From NCBI GenBank assembly GCA_947650285.1, contig CANTFL010001080.1, positions 106,463-170,462 of the forward strand: a DNA stretch of 64,000 bases, in the 5' to 3' direction. The notes under the pieces were generated by a model. The model saw nothing but the letters and a program-made list of their open reading frames with translations, made no database searches and was not told the DNA's origin. The first letter of the stretch is position 1. Each line of letters opens with the position of its first letter. This document shows, piece by piece, positions 46,323-56,000 of the stretch. Both the position numbers and the translations under genes were made by a program. This stretch comes from Hyaloperonospora brassicae (Eukaryota; Oomycota; Peronosporomycetes; Peronosporales; Peronosporaceae).

Positions 46323-47294
46323 ACACGCGCCCTAGGCGCTTGTAGACGGATTGCAAGTTTGCAATCGCGTCACGCATCTCAGCCGAGATGTGTGTCCTTC
46401 CCCAGGGCGAATCTAGGGAATAAACGTCCCTCTGTGCACGCTGCGAGTTGTCAACACAACTCGCACAAGGGTCTCCCCAAGTGAGGCATGGAATTCCGGC
46501 CTCACTTGATAACCGATGCACCGGTACATGGCACCGGTTGGCGTTCGCTTTTCGAGCCTGAGGCATACTGCCTCAAGTTTCTTGAGCCACCCTTCTCGTC
46601 CAAAGTTCTTGACATTTTGGACGAAGGCGTTCCACGCAGCCAAAAGCGAGGCCTTGTCACGCTTTTGGTTGCCATTGTACCATCGATGTCTAAGGAAGAC
46701 ATCGAGTTTAAAGTCTTCATCAGCGCGAAAGTTACTCGCGCTGGGATCCAAGCCGTGAAGCTCAGTCGCATCGAATAAGGGTATTCGATGGTGTTGGCTT
46801 GTCTTGTGAGACAAGCCATTGATGAGCCGTTCAGGCAAACGCCACAGCTTCAGCTCATCACGCTTCACAGTGGTACCCTTGTCGGTACCACGGTTGTCAG
46901 TACGACGATGGCTTGCACTATCGTCAAGTCGCTCGTGCGAAGGAGCACGAGCTGATCGCGGTGATGAGCAATCATACTCAACATCAGATTCATCATCTCT
47001 GCCGAACAGACTGTGACGCATGTCACGAGTCCGTACGTCCGGCAGTTTCGTGGATGAATGAGGCACCGCAGGTGAACGCGATGCCTCCAAAGGCTTTTCC
47101 GAGTCAGACACGTCTGACCCGCCAGAATAGATGACCTCTATGTCAGGGTCATCATGCGCACGCGGTGTGATACCGCGTGCACCTGCAGCACCTGTTGCTG
47201 CAGGCGGAGAACGAGCAGCAGACGACAAATCGTCTGCCGCAGAGGCTGGCATAGCAGCGGGCTGTGCGTGTCTTGAGTAACCCCGCATGGACAT
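45694..47294 (-). pseudogene. Antisense ORF (aORF) of element 2
   Basis: Two overlapping minus-strand frames (46413-47294, 294 codons; 45694-46566, 291 codons) form one ORF with a single frameshift between 46413 and 46566. It starts 132 bp before the 3' LTR. The N-terminal half is Ala/Ser/Asp-rich with DIEVIYSGGSDVSDSE. A middle region reads FLRHRWYNGNQKRDKASLLA and WNAFVQNVKNFGREGWLKK. The C-terminal 110 residues are a strong coiled-coil candidate (DELRDDLKHERDRRYAL, FGELATARGEISRL), ending in a basic tail (LHRKKKARTDSTA). The stop (TGA, 45694-45696) lies opposite pol YVGRLRPY. The last 630 bp overlap the chromodomain and linker of pol. No known domain recognised. Confidence 0.7.
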
Positions 47295-47426
47295 GTTAAC
47301 TATGCGAGGTCAGGTCGAGTTAGTGAACGGAACTGACCCAACAAGTGCTCCCTGTCCCAATGGTGACCAACGGGTGGCCGCCATATTTTTGATAGTAACA
47401 CGGTGACTATCAGTTAAGGGGGGTGA

Positions 47427-47816
47427 TGCAACGGGGCAGCCCGTTACATGGAAATTGTCATTTGAGAGATAATGACAATAAAGAATATGAAGTTGAATAT
47501 TCTTTGAACAATATCACCGAAGTGGTGATATTGATGGGTCGACCAAAGAGTATGCTCTTCGGTTGATATCTTGATGATATCAACCCACCAATCGCCGCAA
47601 GACGCGCGCAATGAGTGGTGAGTAGACGTCGTCATACATTCAGTTAGATTAGAATAATTAAGTTAAGTCAAACAGAGAGACAGTGGTTAAAGACTTAATT
47701 ATATTAATATAACAGTTTTACTTTTCCCTTATCTACGCTTCCTCGTTTGCCTCGTGTACGCTTGTCGGGGCACGATACCCTTGCGTTAAGTTCACGCAAG
47801 GGTGTGCCCCGTTACA
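47427..47816 (+). repeat. 3' LTR of element 2
   Basis: Starts TGCAACGGGG (one change from the 5' copy) and ends CCCCGTTACA. Differences from the 5' LTR are about six substitutions and one 1-bp gap. In this copy TGTCATT/AATGACA is a perfect stem that the 5' LTR breaks, while AAGAATATG breaks a stem that is perfect in the 5' LTR. Confidence 0.95.
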
Positions 47817-47906
47817 CTTATGATATGTTAACATGTTTCATATACTATCTGAAGCCTGCTAAGCTAACAATCTACTTCGACGCCACGAGATTGTCGGAAG
47901 TTTTAA

Positions 47907-48952
47907 TTACGGTCCAATGCCAGCGCGCATGAAATCAAGTGGTCCTGCTACGCTCAGCCTCGAGCGAAGATGCAACGTGCTCGATTGGATGTCCAAGGCC
48001 AACTCTGGACGCAGTATATGCGAAATGAGCTGGAAGATTGTCGACGCCGAGAGCGAATCATCACTAGCGACGTTATCGGTGGTGGTGGTGGTGGCGTTGT
48101 TTACAGGTACGGCGAACTTGTCGCTGTTGGCACTGTAATCATCGCCAGCCTTCACAGCCGGTTGGCTAGGCTGCCACCATACCTCATCAACGTCCAGGAT
48201 CCACTCGGTGTTCCAACTTCTCTCAATGAGGCTCAGTAGCCCATTCGAGCTGTCGCAAGCGTGACCACGCTGACGTCTTGCAAGTGATCGAGGTGCCCGA
48301 GGGTATCCTGAGACACTGACGTACGTCTCTCGCATTTGTGCCACGAAATCATTCCATCCTATGACATCTTGTCCGCTCAGGATCTGGCGCACTTGAGATC
48401 GTCGCGCATGGAAGTACGAGTTTGAGTAGACGGCTGCAATTACTTTTGTCCATAGCGGAGTGGACACTTTTGATGTGTCTTCCTCGGTCTAAAGGACCAA
48501 TATATGCGTTATCGGTAATGCCCTGTTTTAACTGAGACATCAGCAAATTCATGTGGATTCGGAATAACTATGACCTGGACAGGTGGTCGTGGACACAATG
48601 ACCTCTTCAGCCGTGCAGTAGGAGGTAGTTTGACGCAGTCTGTCGCAGCGCTGGCACTCGGATCAGTCAGCGATAGTGCCGTGTGCACTCCAGTCTCGGA
48701 TTTGTCACTGAAAAGACGTATTGTCTTTCTCCGCGGGCAAAAACTCCTAAAAAGACGAGACCGTCCGAGGCCACAATCTAAAAATACAGTAGTATGCCCG
48801 GGACGCCCCCGCTTCTCCCTCTCGAGGTGTCCTCCGCGTCCTTCTTCCGTATCGAGTGCAGCCATCCTCAGCTCTTCCAGTCCGAGTACAAGCGGTACGA
48901 AAAGTGGCGTGCACTGCTGCGCACTTGTAGCGCATTGGCTCAGAGGAACCAC
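47907..48952 (-). CDS. Possible two-exon gene, product unknown
   Basis: Two minus-strand frames look coding: 48509-48952 (RSLCPRPPVQVIVIPNPHEF) and 47907-48467 (VSTPLWTKVIAAVYSNSYF, WNDFVAQMRETYVSVSGYP, SWNTEWILDVDEVWWQPSQ). They would be joined in frame by removing a short GTTAAA..TTTAG intron of about 45 bp at about 48480-48527, which is only a proposal. The second frame ends FMRAGIGP then TAA. No domain recognised. The opposite strand also has a plausible short start (48794, MPGTPPLLPLEVSSASFFR), so orientation is not settled. Confidence 0.3.
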
Positions 48953-49187
48953 ATGTCAAAGAGAGTCAACTCTAACCATCAGAACCTTCGTTTTTTGCTA
49001 TAGGAGCAATCGCACGAAGGGCCTCAAAATCATCAGGTGAGACGACAGCGTTTTTGCAAGCTCGTCGGGAATGGTCCAGGGCCATATGAATCGCTAGCAG
49101 GGACTGATCACATTCGCTGTTTGTTCGTAAAGGTGCTTCCCACACTGCTGCCCTGAGCATATTGACCGCAGCTACTGCGGCACTTCT

Positions 49188-49898
49188 TTGAGTGTACGCG
49201 TAGATTTATCGGTATCTCAATCTGCCGCGTCGGCAGATCCGCTGCCTTGTGAGAACATAGCTGTCTTCGCACGCTTCGAGGCTGTGAATGACGTAAGTCT
49301 CCGACCCAGCGAGTGCATCGAGTTCGAAACGATGGCGGCTGGGACGCAATCCGAAGACAATTTGGAAGGCCAGTGGGTCGAGGGAATACGTGATCGTCCG
49401 TCTGGACTGGTGGCCGCCCTTCGTGCTCCAGGAATGTCATCTGATGAGCAGATTTTGCTCGTGTTCCATTTGAATGGCAAACCGTTTTCCCGCTGGTATT
49501 ACGACTGGGAGAGTGGCGCCAACAAGGCTCAGCGATTGATGAAACATGTCCTGAAGGCTTACGTCTTTGAGCACTGTGCTGTTGATGCGAACGACGACTT
49601 TGTAAGCTTTACGAGTCGCCAAGCTTATAAAGATCTCTATCGAGTACTTCACGTCGTGACGTCACCAGAATTCACCGTCATTTCATACCGTCGTACACCT
49701 TCCGATCCCAACCATACCGCGCTCTTGCCGCCACATTCGATGCCGGGGGATGAAATGCTGACGCATGAAGATACGCGACTTTCGCACACTTCAGTGACTG
49801 TAAAGGTAGATCCTTCGCTCGCACAGGCAGACCAGGCAGCACAAGTACGACCACCGGAGATTCCAGCTCGACTTTTGCCATCGATGGGCAAATATTGA
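49188..49898 (+). CDS. Hypothetical protein, probably the 3' exon of a spliced gene
   Basis: An open frame of 236 codons with host-like GC-rich third positions. The first ATG is at 49332 (188 aa). The frame upstream of it reads well (IAVFARFEAVNDVSLRPSE) and begins just after a possible acceptor GTACGCGTAG at about 49192-49201, so an upstream exon is likely. Readable segments include DEQILLVFHLNGKPFSRWYY, AQRLMKHVLKAYVFEH and LHVVTSPEFTVISYRRTP. No family recognised. The C-terminal 50 residues are low-complexity, Pro/Ala/Gln-rich. Confidence 0.5.
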   Translation: MSVRVDLSVSQSAASADPLPCENIAVFARFEAVNDVSLRPSECIEFETMAAGTQSEDNLEGQWVEGIRDRPSGLVAALRAPGMSSDEQILLVFHLNGKPFSRWYYDWESGANKAQRLMKHVLKAYVFEHCAVDANDDFVSFTSRQAYKDLYRVLHVVTSPEFTVISYRRTPSDPNHTALLPPHSMPGDEMLTHEDTRLSHTSVTVKVDPSLAQADQAAQVRPPEIPARLLPSMGKY

Positions 49899-50195
49899 CA
49901 AAACAGTACATCATTTATTAAGAGCTCGACTCCTATCATCACGTCGAGAAATGACCTTTTTTTAACTCGTCGAGCTTCCCACCATCGTTTACTTATGTGT
50001 ATGGCCAACAATCATCCATATTGAACACTCATTCCCAAAATCTAATTCATTATTGCGTGGCAGTACAGCCAAGCGAACAAAGGGTAATCTAAAACATGAA
50101 AAGGTTATTGTTCAGACCAACGACTTACATAGGCCTGTAAGGATTAAATTATGCATACACCACGACATAATTTGTAAAATATAGGCCGGTAGACC
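49899..50195. other. AT-rich spacer before the tandem array
   Basis: No gene seen. It ends where similarity to the tandem unit begins (GGGTTCAGCTTGTTGAGACGC against GGGTACAGCTTGTTGAGACGC). Confidence 0.5.
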
Positions 50196-52381
50196 GACGT
50201 GTAAGGGTTCAGCTTGTTGAGACGCAAACGCGACGACGATGTTCGTGACTCTCGAGCCCTGCTTCTGGCTCTCTGACGTCAATATTACCATTAGATATGT
50301 ATGTGTGTGTGGAATGCGACCGTCTAATTGGTATGTCTGCGTGATTGCGCAATCGACTACGTCACCGAACACAGGCTGGAAGGAATGGCGAGTGGACAAG
50401 TTGCCTCGTTGAAAGATCGAGGGTCATGGGAAGCAATTCCGGCTGAAATGGACGGAAATGACGTGCAGTATCGAAGTCTTGCTTCGGGCGTTCCTTGGCG
50501 GTACATAGACGTGCCGCTGTTGTTTTACAAAACACGCACACAAATGCTCCCGTCTCGGCCGCTCGGCTCCTTTTTTCCTGCCAAGTTTGCGTCAAGGTTC
50601 CCAAACACAGATTTGTCTGCTGCGTCTTGTCAGTAGTCTGCACTCATCCCATCCTGTATAGGACCGATTTGCGTTGTTGAACGGCTTGCTGCTTCGTGTC
50701 GGTGTCGACGTCGCGCGGACGTCGCGACGGTGCGGTGCGTGTACAAGGAGATGTTGTCTAGCATCGGCATTCGACAAATCTCGCATGCCCATGGTCGAAT
50801 CCGTTCGATCAGCGAGAGAAGACAATATCCACGCGCGCGGGGCAACGGTATGACCGAGTGGATGGCTCGTGGTTGAACGACTGGAAACAAGACATGCCAG
50901 ATACGACGTGCAACCGCAAATCTTCTTCGTCCGCGGTACGATTATGCTTGCCTTCGGTGGTAAACAATTCGATTTCAGCGGTGCTTCCGTGACTTTCGGG
51001 CGCGATCACCTGCAACGAAGGACATGGAGCGACCTCGATCCGTGCACAGTATCTTTGCATGGAACGATCTCAATCCAAGCACAGTGTCTGATCATGGAAC
51101 GATATCGATCCACTCACAGTATCTGAGCATCAAATGACGGTTTGAATTGGTTCATTGGCTCGAGTGGCTGCAGACGACGATGATTTGTTTGATTGCACTA
51201 CCATCCCACGGGTGAATACAAACACACGGAACAAACGGAACAGAAACGTGTGGTCACAACCGTTCTCTTGTCATTGCGGGAGTCGAGCAGGAAAGAACGA
51301 TCATCGTGACTTGCCGACTGAAGCAGTCGAATCGGAGACGAATGGACATGACGAACGGTTGTCTGCTCACTTGCGACGGACTGGTCGGTTGATCTGTTGC
51401 ATGGCAGGCCGCACCTCATCCACAAACGTTCATCTGTCCGTGATGTAGCTGCACATTGTGACGACAAGATGTTGTGTTGTGTTGTGTTGTGTGTCTCGAA
51501 TGGACAGCTGGAGTGCTTTGTCTCGACTGCAGCAGCACGATGCTATTGACGCCGTGTGACCCTTCTTCTTTTTGACAAGTGAATGATGCGCGCGGGAGTA
51601 GCTGTGTCGACAAACCTGTTGCAAAAGAAACCATGCTGGCCAGCAGAATATACGAGATCCTGGCGACCGGAGCATCATGCGTCTGGTCAACAATGGGCTC
51701 GTCAATGGACCGTGAGGGTACAGCTTGTTGAGACGCAAACGCGACGACGATGTTCGTGACTCTCGAGCGCTGCTTCTGGCTCTCTGACGTCAATATTACC
51801 ATTAGATGTGTATGTGTGTGTGTGGAATGCGACCGTCTAATTGGTATATCTACGTGATTGCGCAATCGACTACGTCACCGAACACAGGCTGGAAGGAATG
51901 GCGAGTGGACAAGTTGCCTCGTTGAAAGATCGAGGGTCATGGGAAGCAATTCCGGCTGAAATGGACGGAAATGACGTGCAGTATCGAAGTCTTGCTTCGG
52001 GCGTTCCTTGGCGGTACATAGACGTGCCGCTGTTGTTTTACAAAACACGCACACAAATGCTCCCGTCTCGGCCGCTCGGCTCCTTTTTTCCTGCCTTGTT
52101 TGCGTCAAGGTTCCCAAACACAGATTTGTCTGCTGCGTCTTGTCAGTAGTCTGCACTCATCCCATCCTGTATAGGACCGATTTGCGTTGTTGAACGGCTT
52201 GCTGCTTCGTGTCGGTGTCGACGTCGCGCGGACGTCGCGACGGTGCGGTGCGTGTACAAGGAGATGTTGTCTAGCATCGGCATTCGACAAATCTCGCATG
52301 CCCATGGTCGAATCCGTTCGATCAGCGAGAGAAGACAATATCCACGCGCGCGGGGCAACGGTATGACCGAGTGGATGGCTC

Positions 52382-52639
52382 GTGGTTGAACGACTGGAAA
52401 CAAGACATGCCAGATACGACGTGCAACCGCAAATCTTCTTCGTCCGCGGTACGATTATGCTTGCCTTCGGTGGTAAACAATTCGATTTCAGCGGTGCTTC
52501 CGTGACTTTCGGGCGCGATCACCTGCAACGAAGGACATGGAGCGATGTCGATCCAAGCACAGTATCTTTGCATGGAACGATCTCAATCCAAGCACAGTGT
52601 CTGATCATGGAACGATATCGATCCACTCACAGTATCTGA
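52382..52639 (+). CDS. Recurring 85-codon frame in every array unit (representative)
   Basis: The same frame occurs at 50869, 52382, 53896, 55410, 56914, 58422, 59931, 61434 and 62950, always in the same phase. It is 85 codons in eight copies and 89 in copy 9, which has a small length change. It reads PQIFFVRGTIMLAFGGKQF then FSGASVTFGRDHLQRRTWS. It starts at a non-ATG codon and has no domain. The opposite strand is also open (83 codons), so it may be a by-product of composition. Kept as a low-confidence candidate because length is so stable. Confidence 0.2.
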   Translation: MVERLETRHARYDVQPQIFFVRGTIMLAFGGKQFDFSGASVTFGRDHLQRRTWSDVDPSTVSLHGTISIQAQCLIMERYRSTHSI

Positions 52640-52647
52640 GCATCAAA
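52543..52647. repeat. Three 35-bp subrepeats inside each array unit (representative)
   Basis: Units 52543-52577, 52578-52612 and 52613-52647 share CGAT-TC-ATCC-A-CACAGT-TCT and a CAT(G/C)(G/A)AA end. The same triplet is present in all nine array units (for example 57072-57176 and 63115-63219 approximately). It is followed directly by the most variable joint of the unit. Confidence 0.8.
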
Positions 52648-52982
52648 TGACGGTTTGAATCGGTTAATAGGCTCGAGTAGCCGCAGATGACGATGATTTG
52701 TTTGATTGCACTACCATCCTACGGGTGAATACAAACACACGGAACAAACGGAACAGAAACGTGTGGTCACAACCGTTCTCTTGTCATTGCGGGAGTCGAG
52801 CAGGAAAGAACGATCATCGTGACTTGCCGACTGAAGCAGTCGAATCGGAGACGAATGGACATGACGAACGGTTGTCTGCTCACTTGCGACGGACTGGTCG
52901 GTTGATCTGTTGCATGGCTGGCCGCACCTCATCCACAAACGTTCATCTGTCCGTGGTGCAGCTGCACATTGTGACGACAAGA

Positions 52983-53007
52983 GTGTTGTGTTGTGTTGTG
53001 TTGTGTG
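52983..53007. repeat. TGTTG microsatellite inside each array unit (representative)
   Basis: A (TGTTG)n run after ACGACAAGA. It has a different length or interruption in most copies (for example 56003-56022 has GTTGTTG, 57509 onward starts GGGTG), which explains part of the unit length variation. Confidence 0.85.
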
Positions 53008-56000
53008 TCTCGAATGGACAGCTGGAGTGCTTTGTCTCGACTGCAGCAGCACGATGCTATTGACGCCGTGTGACCCTTCTTCTTTTTGACAAGTGAATGA
53101 TGCGCGCGGGAGTAGCTGTGTCGACAAACCTGTTGCAAAAGAAACCATGCTGGCCAGCAAGATATACGAGATCCTGGCGACCGGAGCATCATGCGTCTGG
53201 TCAACAATGGGCTCGTCAATGGACCGTGAGGGTACAGCTTGTTGAGACGCAAACGCGACGACGATGTTCGTGACTCTCGAGCGCTGCTTCTGGCTCTCTG
53301 CCGTCAATATTACCATTAGATGTGTAGTGTGTGTGTGGAATGCGACCGTCTAGTTGGTATATCTACGTGATTGCGCAATCGACTACGTCACCGAACACAG
53401 GCTGGAAGGAATGGCGAGTGGACAAGTTGCCTCGTTGAAAGATCGAGGGTCATGGGAAGCAATTCCGGCTGAAATGGACGGAAATGACGTGCAGTATCGA
53501 AGTCTTGCTTCGGGCGTTCCTTGGCGGTACATAGACGTGCCGCTGTTGTTTTACAAAACACGCACACAAATGCTCCCGTCTCGGCCGCTCGGCTCCATTT
53601 TTTCCTGCCTTGTTTGCGTCAAGGTTCCCAAACACAGATTTGTCTGCTGCGTCTTGTCAGTAGTCTGCACTCATCCCATCCTGTATAGGACCGATTTGCG
53701 TTGTTGAACGGCTTGCTGCTTCGTGTCGGTGTCGACGTCGCGCGGACGTCGCGACGGTGCGGTGCGTGTACAAGGAGATGTTGTCTAGCATCGGCATTCG
53801 ACAAATCTCGCATGCCCATGGTCGAATCCGTTCGATCAGCGAGAGAAGACAATATCCACGCGCGCGGGGCAACGGTATGACCGAGTGGATGGCTCGTGGT
53901 TGAACGACTGGAAACAAGACATACCAGATACGACGTGCAACCGCAAATCTTCTTCGTCCGCGGTACGATTATGCTTGCCTTCGGTGGTAAACAATTCGAT
54001 TTCAGCGGTGCTTCCGTGACTTTCGGGCGCGATCACCTGCAACGAAGGACATGGAGCGATGTCGATCCAAGCACAGTATCTTTGCATGGAACGATCTCAA
54101 TCCAAGCACAGTGTCTGATCATGGAACGATATCGATCCACTCACAGTATCTGAGCATCAAATGACGGTTTGAATTGGTTCATTGGCTCGAGTGGCTGCAG
54201 ACGACGATGATTTGTTTGATTGCACTACCATCCCACGGGTGAATACAAACACACGGAACAAACGGAACAGAAACGTGTGGTCACAACCGTTCTCTTGTCA
54301 TTGCGGGAGTCGAGCAGGAAAGAACGACCATCGTGACTTGCCGACTGAAGCAGTCGAATCGGAGACGAATGGACATGACGAACGGTTGTCTGCTCACTTG
54401 CGACGGACTGGTCGGTTGATCTGTTGCATGGCTGGCCGCACCTCATCCACAAACGTTCATCTGTCCGTGATGCAGCTGCACATTGTGACGACAAGAGTGT
54501 TGTGTTGTGTTGTGTTGTGTGTCTCGAATGGACAGCTGGAGTGCTTTGTCTCGACTGCAGCAGCACGATACTATTGACGCCGTGTGACCCTTCTTCTTTT
54601 TGACAAGTGAATGATGCGCGCGGGAGTAGCTGTGTCGACAAACCTGTTGCAAAAGAAACCATGCTGGCCAGCAGAATATACGAGATCCTGGCGACCGGAG
54701 CATCATGCGTCTGGTCAACAATGGGCTCGTCAATGGACCGTGAGGGTACAGCTTGTTGAGACGCAAACGCGACGACGATGTTCGTGACTCTCGAGCGCTG
54801 CTTCTGGCTCTCTGACGTCAATATTACCATTAGATGTGTATTGTGTGTGTGGAATGCGACCGTCTAGTTGGTATATCTACGTGATTGCGCAATCGACTAC
54901 GTCACCGAACACAGGCTGGAAGGAATGGCGAGTGGACAAGTTGCCTCGTTGAAAGATCGAGGGTCATGGGAAGCAATTCCGGCTGAAATGGACGGAAATG
55001 ACGTGCAGTATCGAAGTCTTGCTTCGGGCGTTCCTTGGCGGTACATAGACGTGCCGCTGTTGTTTTACAAAACACGCACACAAATGCTCCCGTCTCGGCC
55101 GCTTGGCTCCATTTTTTCCTGCCAAGTTTGCGTCAAGGTTCCCAAACACAGATTTGTCTGCTGCGTCTTGTCAGTAGTCTGCACTCATCCCATCCTGTAT
55201 AGGACCGATTTGCGTTGTTGAACGGCTTGCTGCTTCGTGTCGGTGTCGACGTCGCGCGGACGTCGCGACGGTGCGGTGCGTGTACAAGGAGATGTTGTCT
55301 AGCATCGGCATTCGACAAATCTCGCATGCCCATGGTCGAATCCGTTCGATCAGCGAGAGAAGACAATATCCACGCGCGCGGGGCAACGGTATGACCGAGT
55401 GGATGGCTCGTGGTTGAACGACTGGAAACAAGACATGCCAGATACGACGTGCAACCGCAAATCTTCTTCGTCCGCGGTACGATTATGCTTGCCTTCGGTG
55501 GTAAACAATTCGATTTCAGCGGTGCTTCCGTGACTTTCGGGCGCGATCACCTGCAACGAAGGACATGGAGCGATGTCGATCCGTGCACAGTATCTTTGCA
55601 TGGAACGATCTCAATCCAAGCACAGTGTCTGATCATGGAACGATATCGATCCACTCACAGTATCTGAGCATCAAATGACGAATCGAATAGGCTCGAGTAG
55701 CCGCAGATGACGATGATTTGTTTGATTGCACTACCATCCTACGGGTGAATACAAACACACGGAACAAACGGAACAGAAACGTGTGGTCACAACCGTTCTC
55801 TTGTCATTGCGGGAGTCGAGCAGGAAAGAACGATCATCGTGACTTGCCGACTGAAGCAGTCGAATCGGAGACGAATGGACATGACGAACGGTTGTCTGCT
55901 CACTTGCGACGGACTGGTCGGTTGATCTGTTGCATGGCTGGCCGCACCTCATCCACAAACGTTCATCTGTCCGTGGTGCAGCTGCACATTGTGACGACAA

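Larger units (their letters stand above)
39838..47816 (+). mobile_element. Element 2: young Ty3/gypsy chromovirus made of serial inverted repeats
   Basis: A complete LTR retrotransposon, 7979 bp, flanked by CTTAT target duplications (39833-39837 and 47817-47821). LTRs of 391 and 390 bp differ at about six positions plus one gap. Order: primer-binding site, gag, protease, RT, RNase H, integrase, chromodomain, an antisense ORF on the other strand, polypurine tract (47416-47423). The coding strand has a few stops and single-base frameshifts. Throughout the element, including LTRs and coding parts, perfect inverted repeats of 7-14 bp follow one another every 25-35 bp (see findings). Families of this kind integrate through integrase, with the chromodomain guiding to chromatin. 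Confidence 0.96.

Noticed and set aside
46488..47134. Plus-strand frames between pol and the 3' LTR of element 2
   Set aside because: Shadows of the antisense ORF; short and without domain. The minus frame is longer and shares a motif with element 1.
39838..47816. Hairpins of element 2 as a CRISPR array or transcription terminators
   Set aside because: There is no constant repeat, the stems all differ in sequence, and they lie inside coding frames of a eukaryotic retroelement.
52313..52375. tRNA-like boxes in the array unit (GGTCGAATCC and TGACCGAGTGG)
   Set aside because: The B-box-like sequence lacks one base and precedes the A-box-like one. No cloverleaf can be drawn with proper acceptor and T arms.
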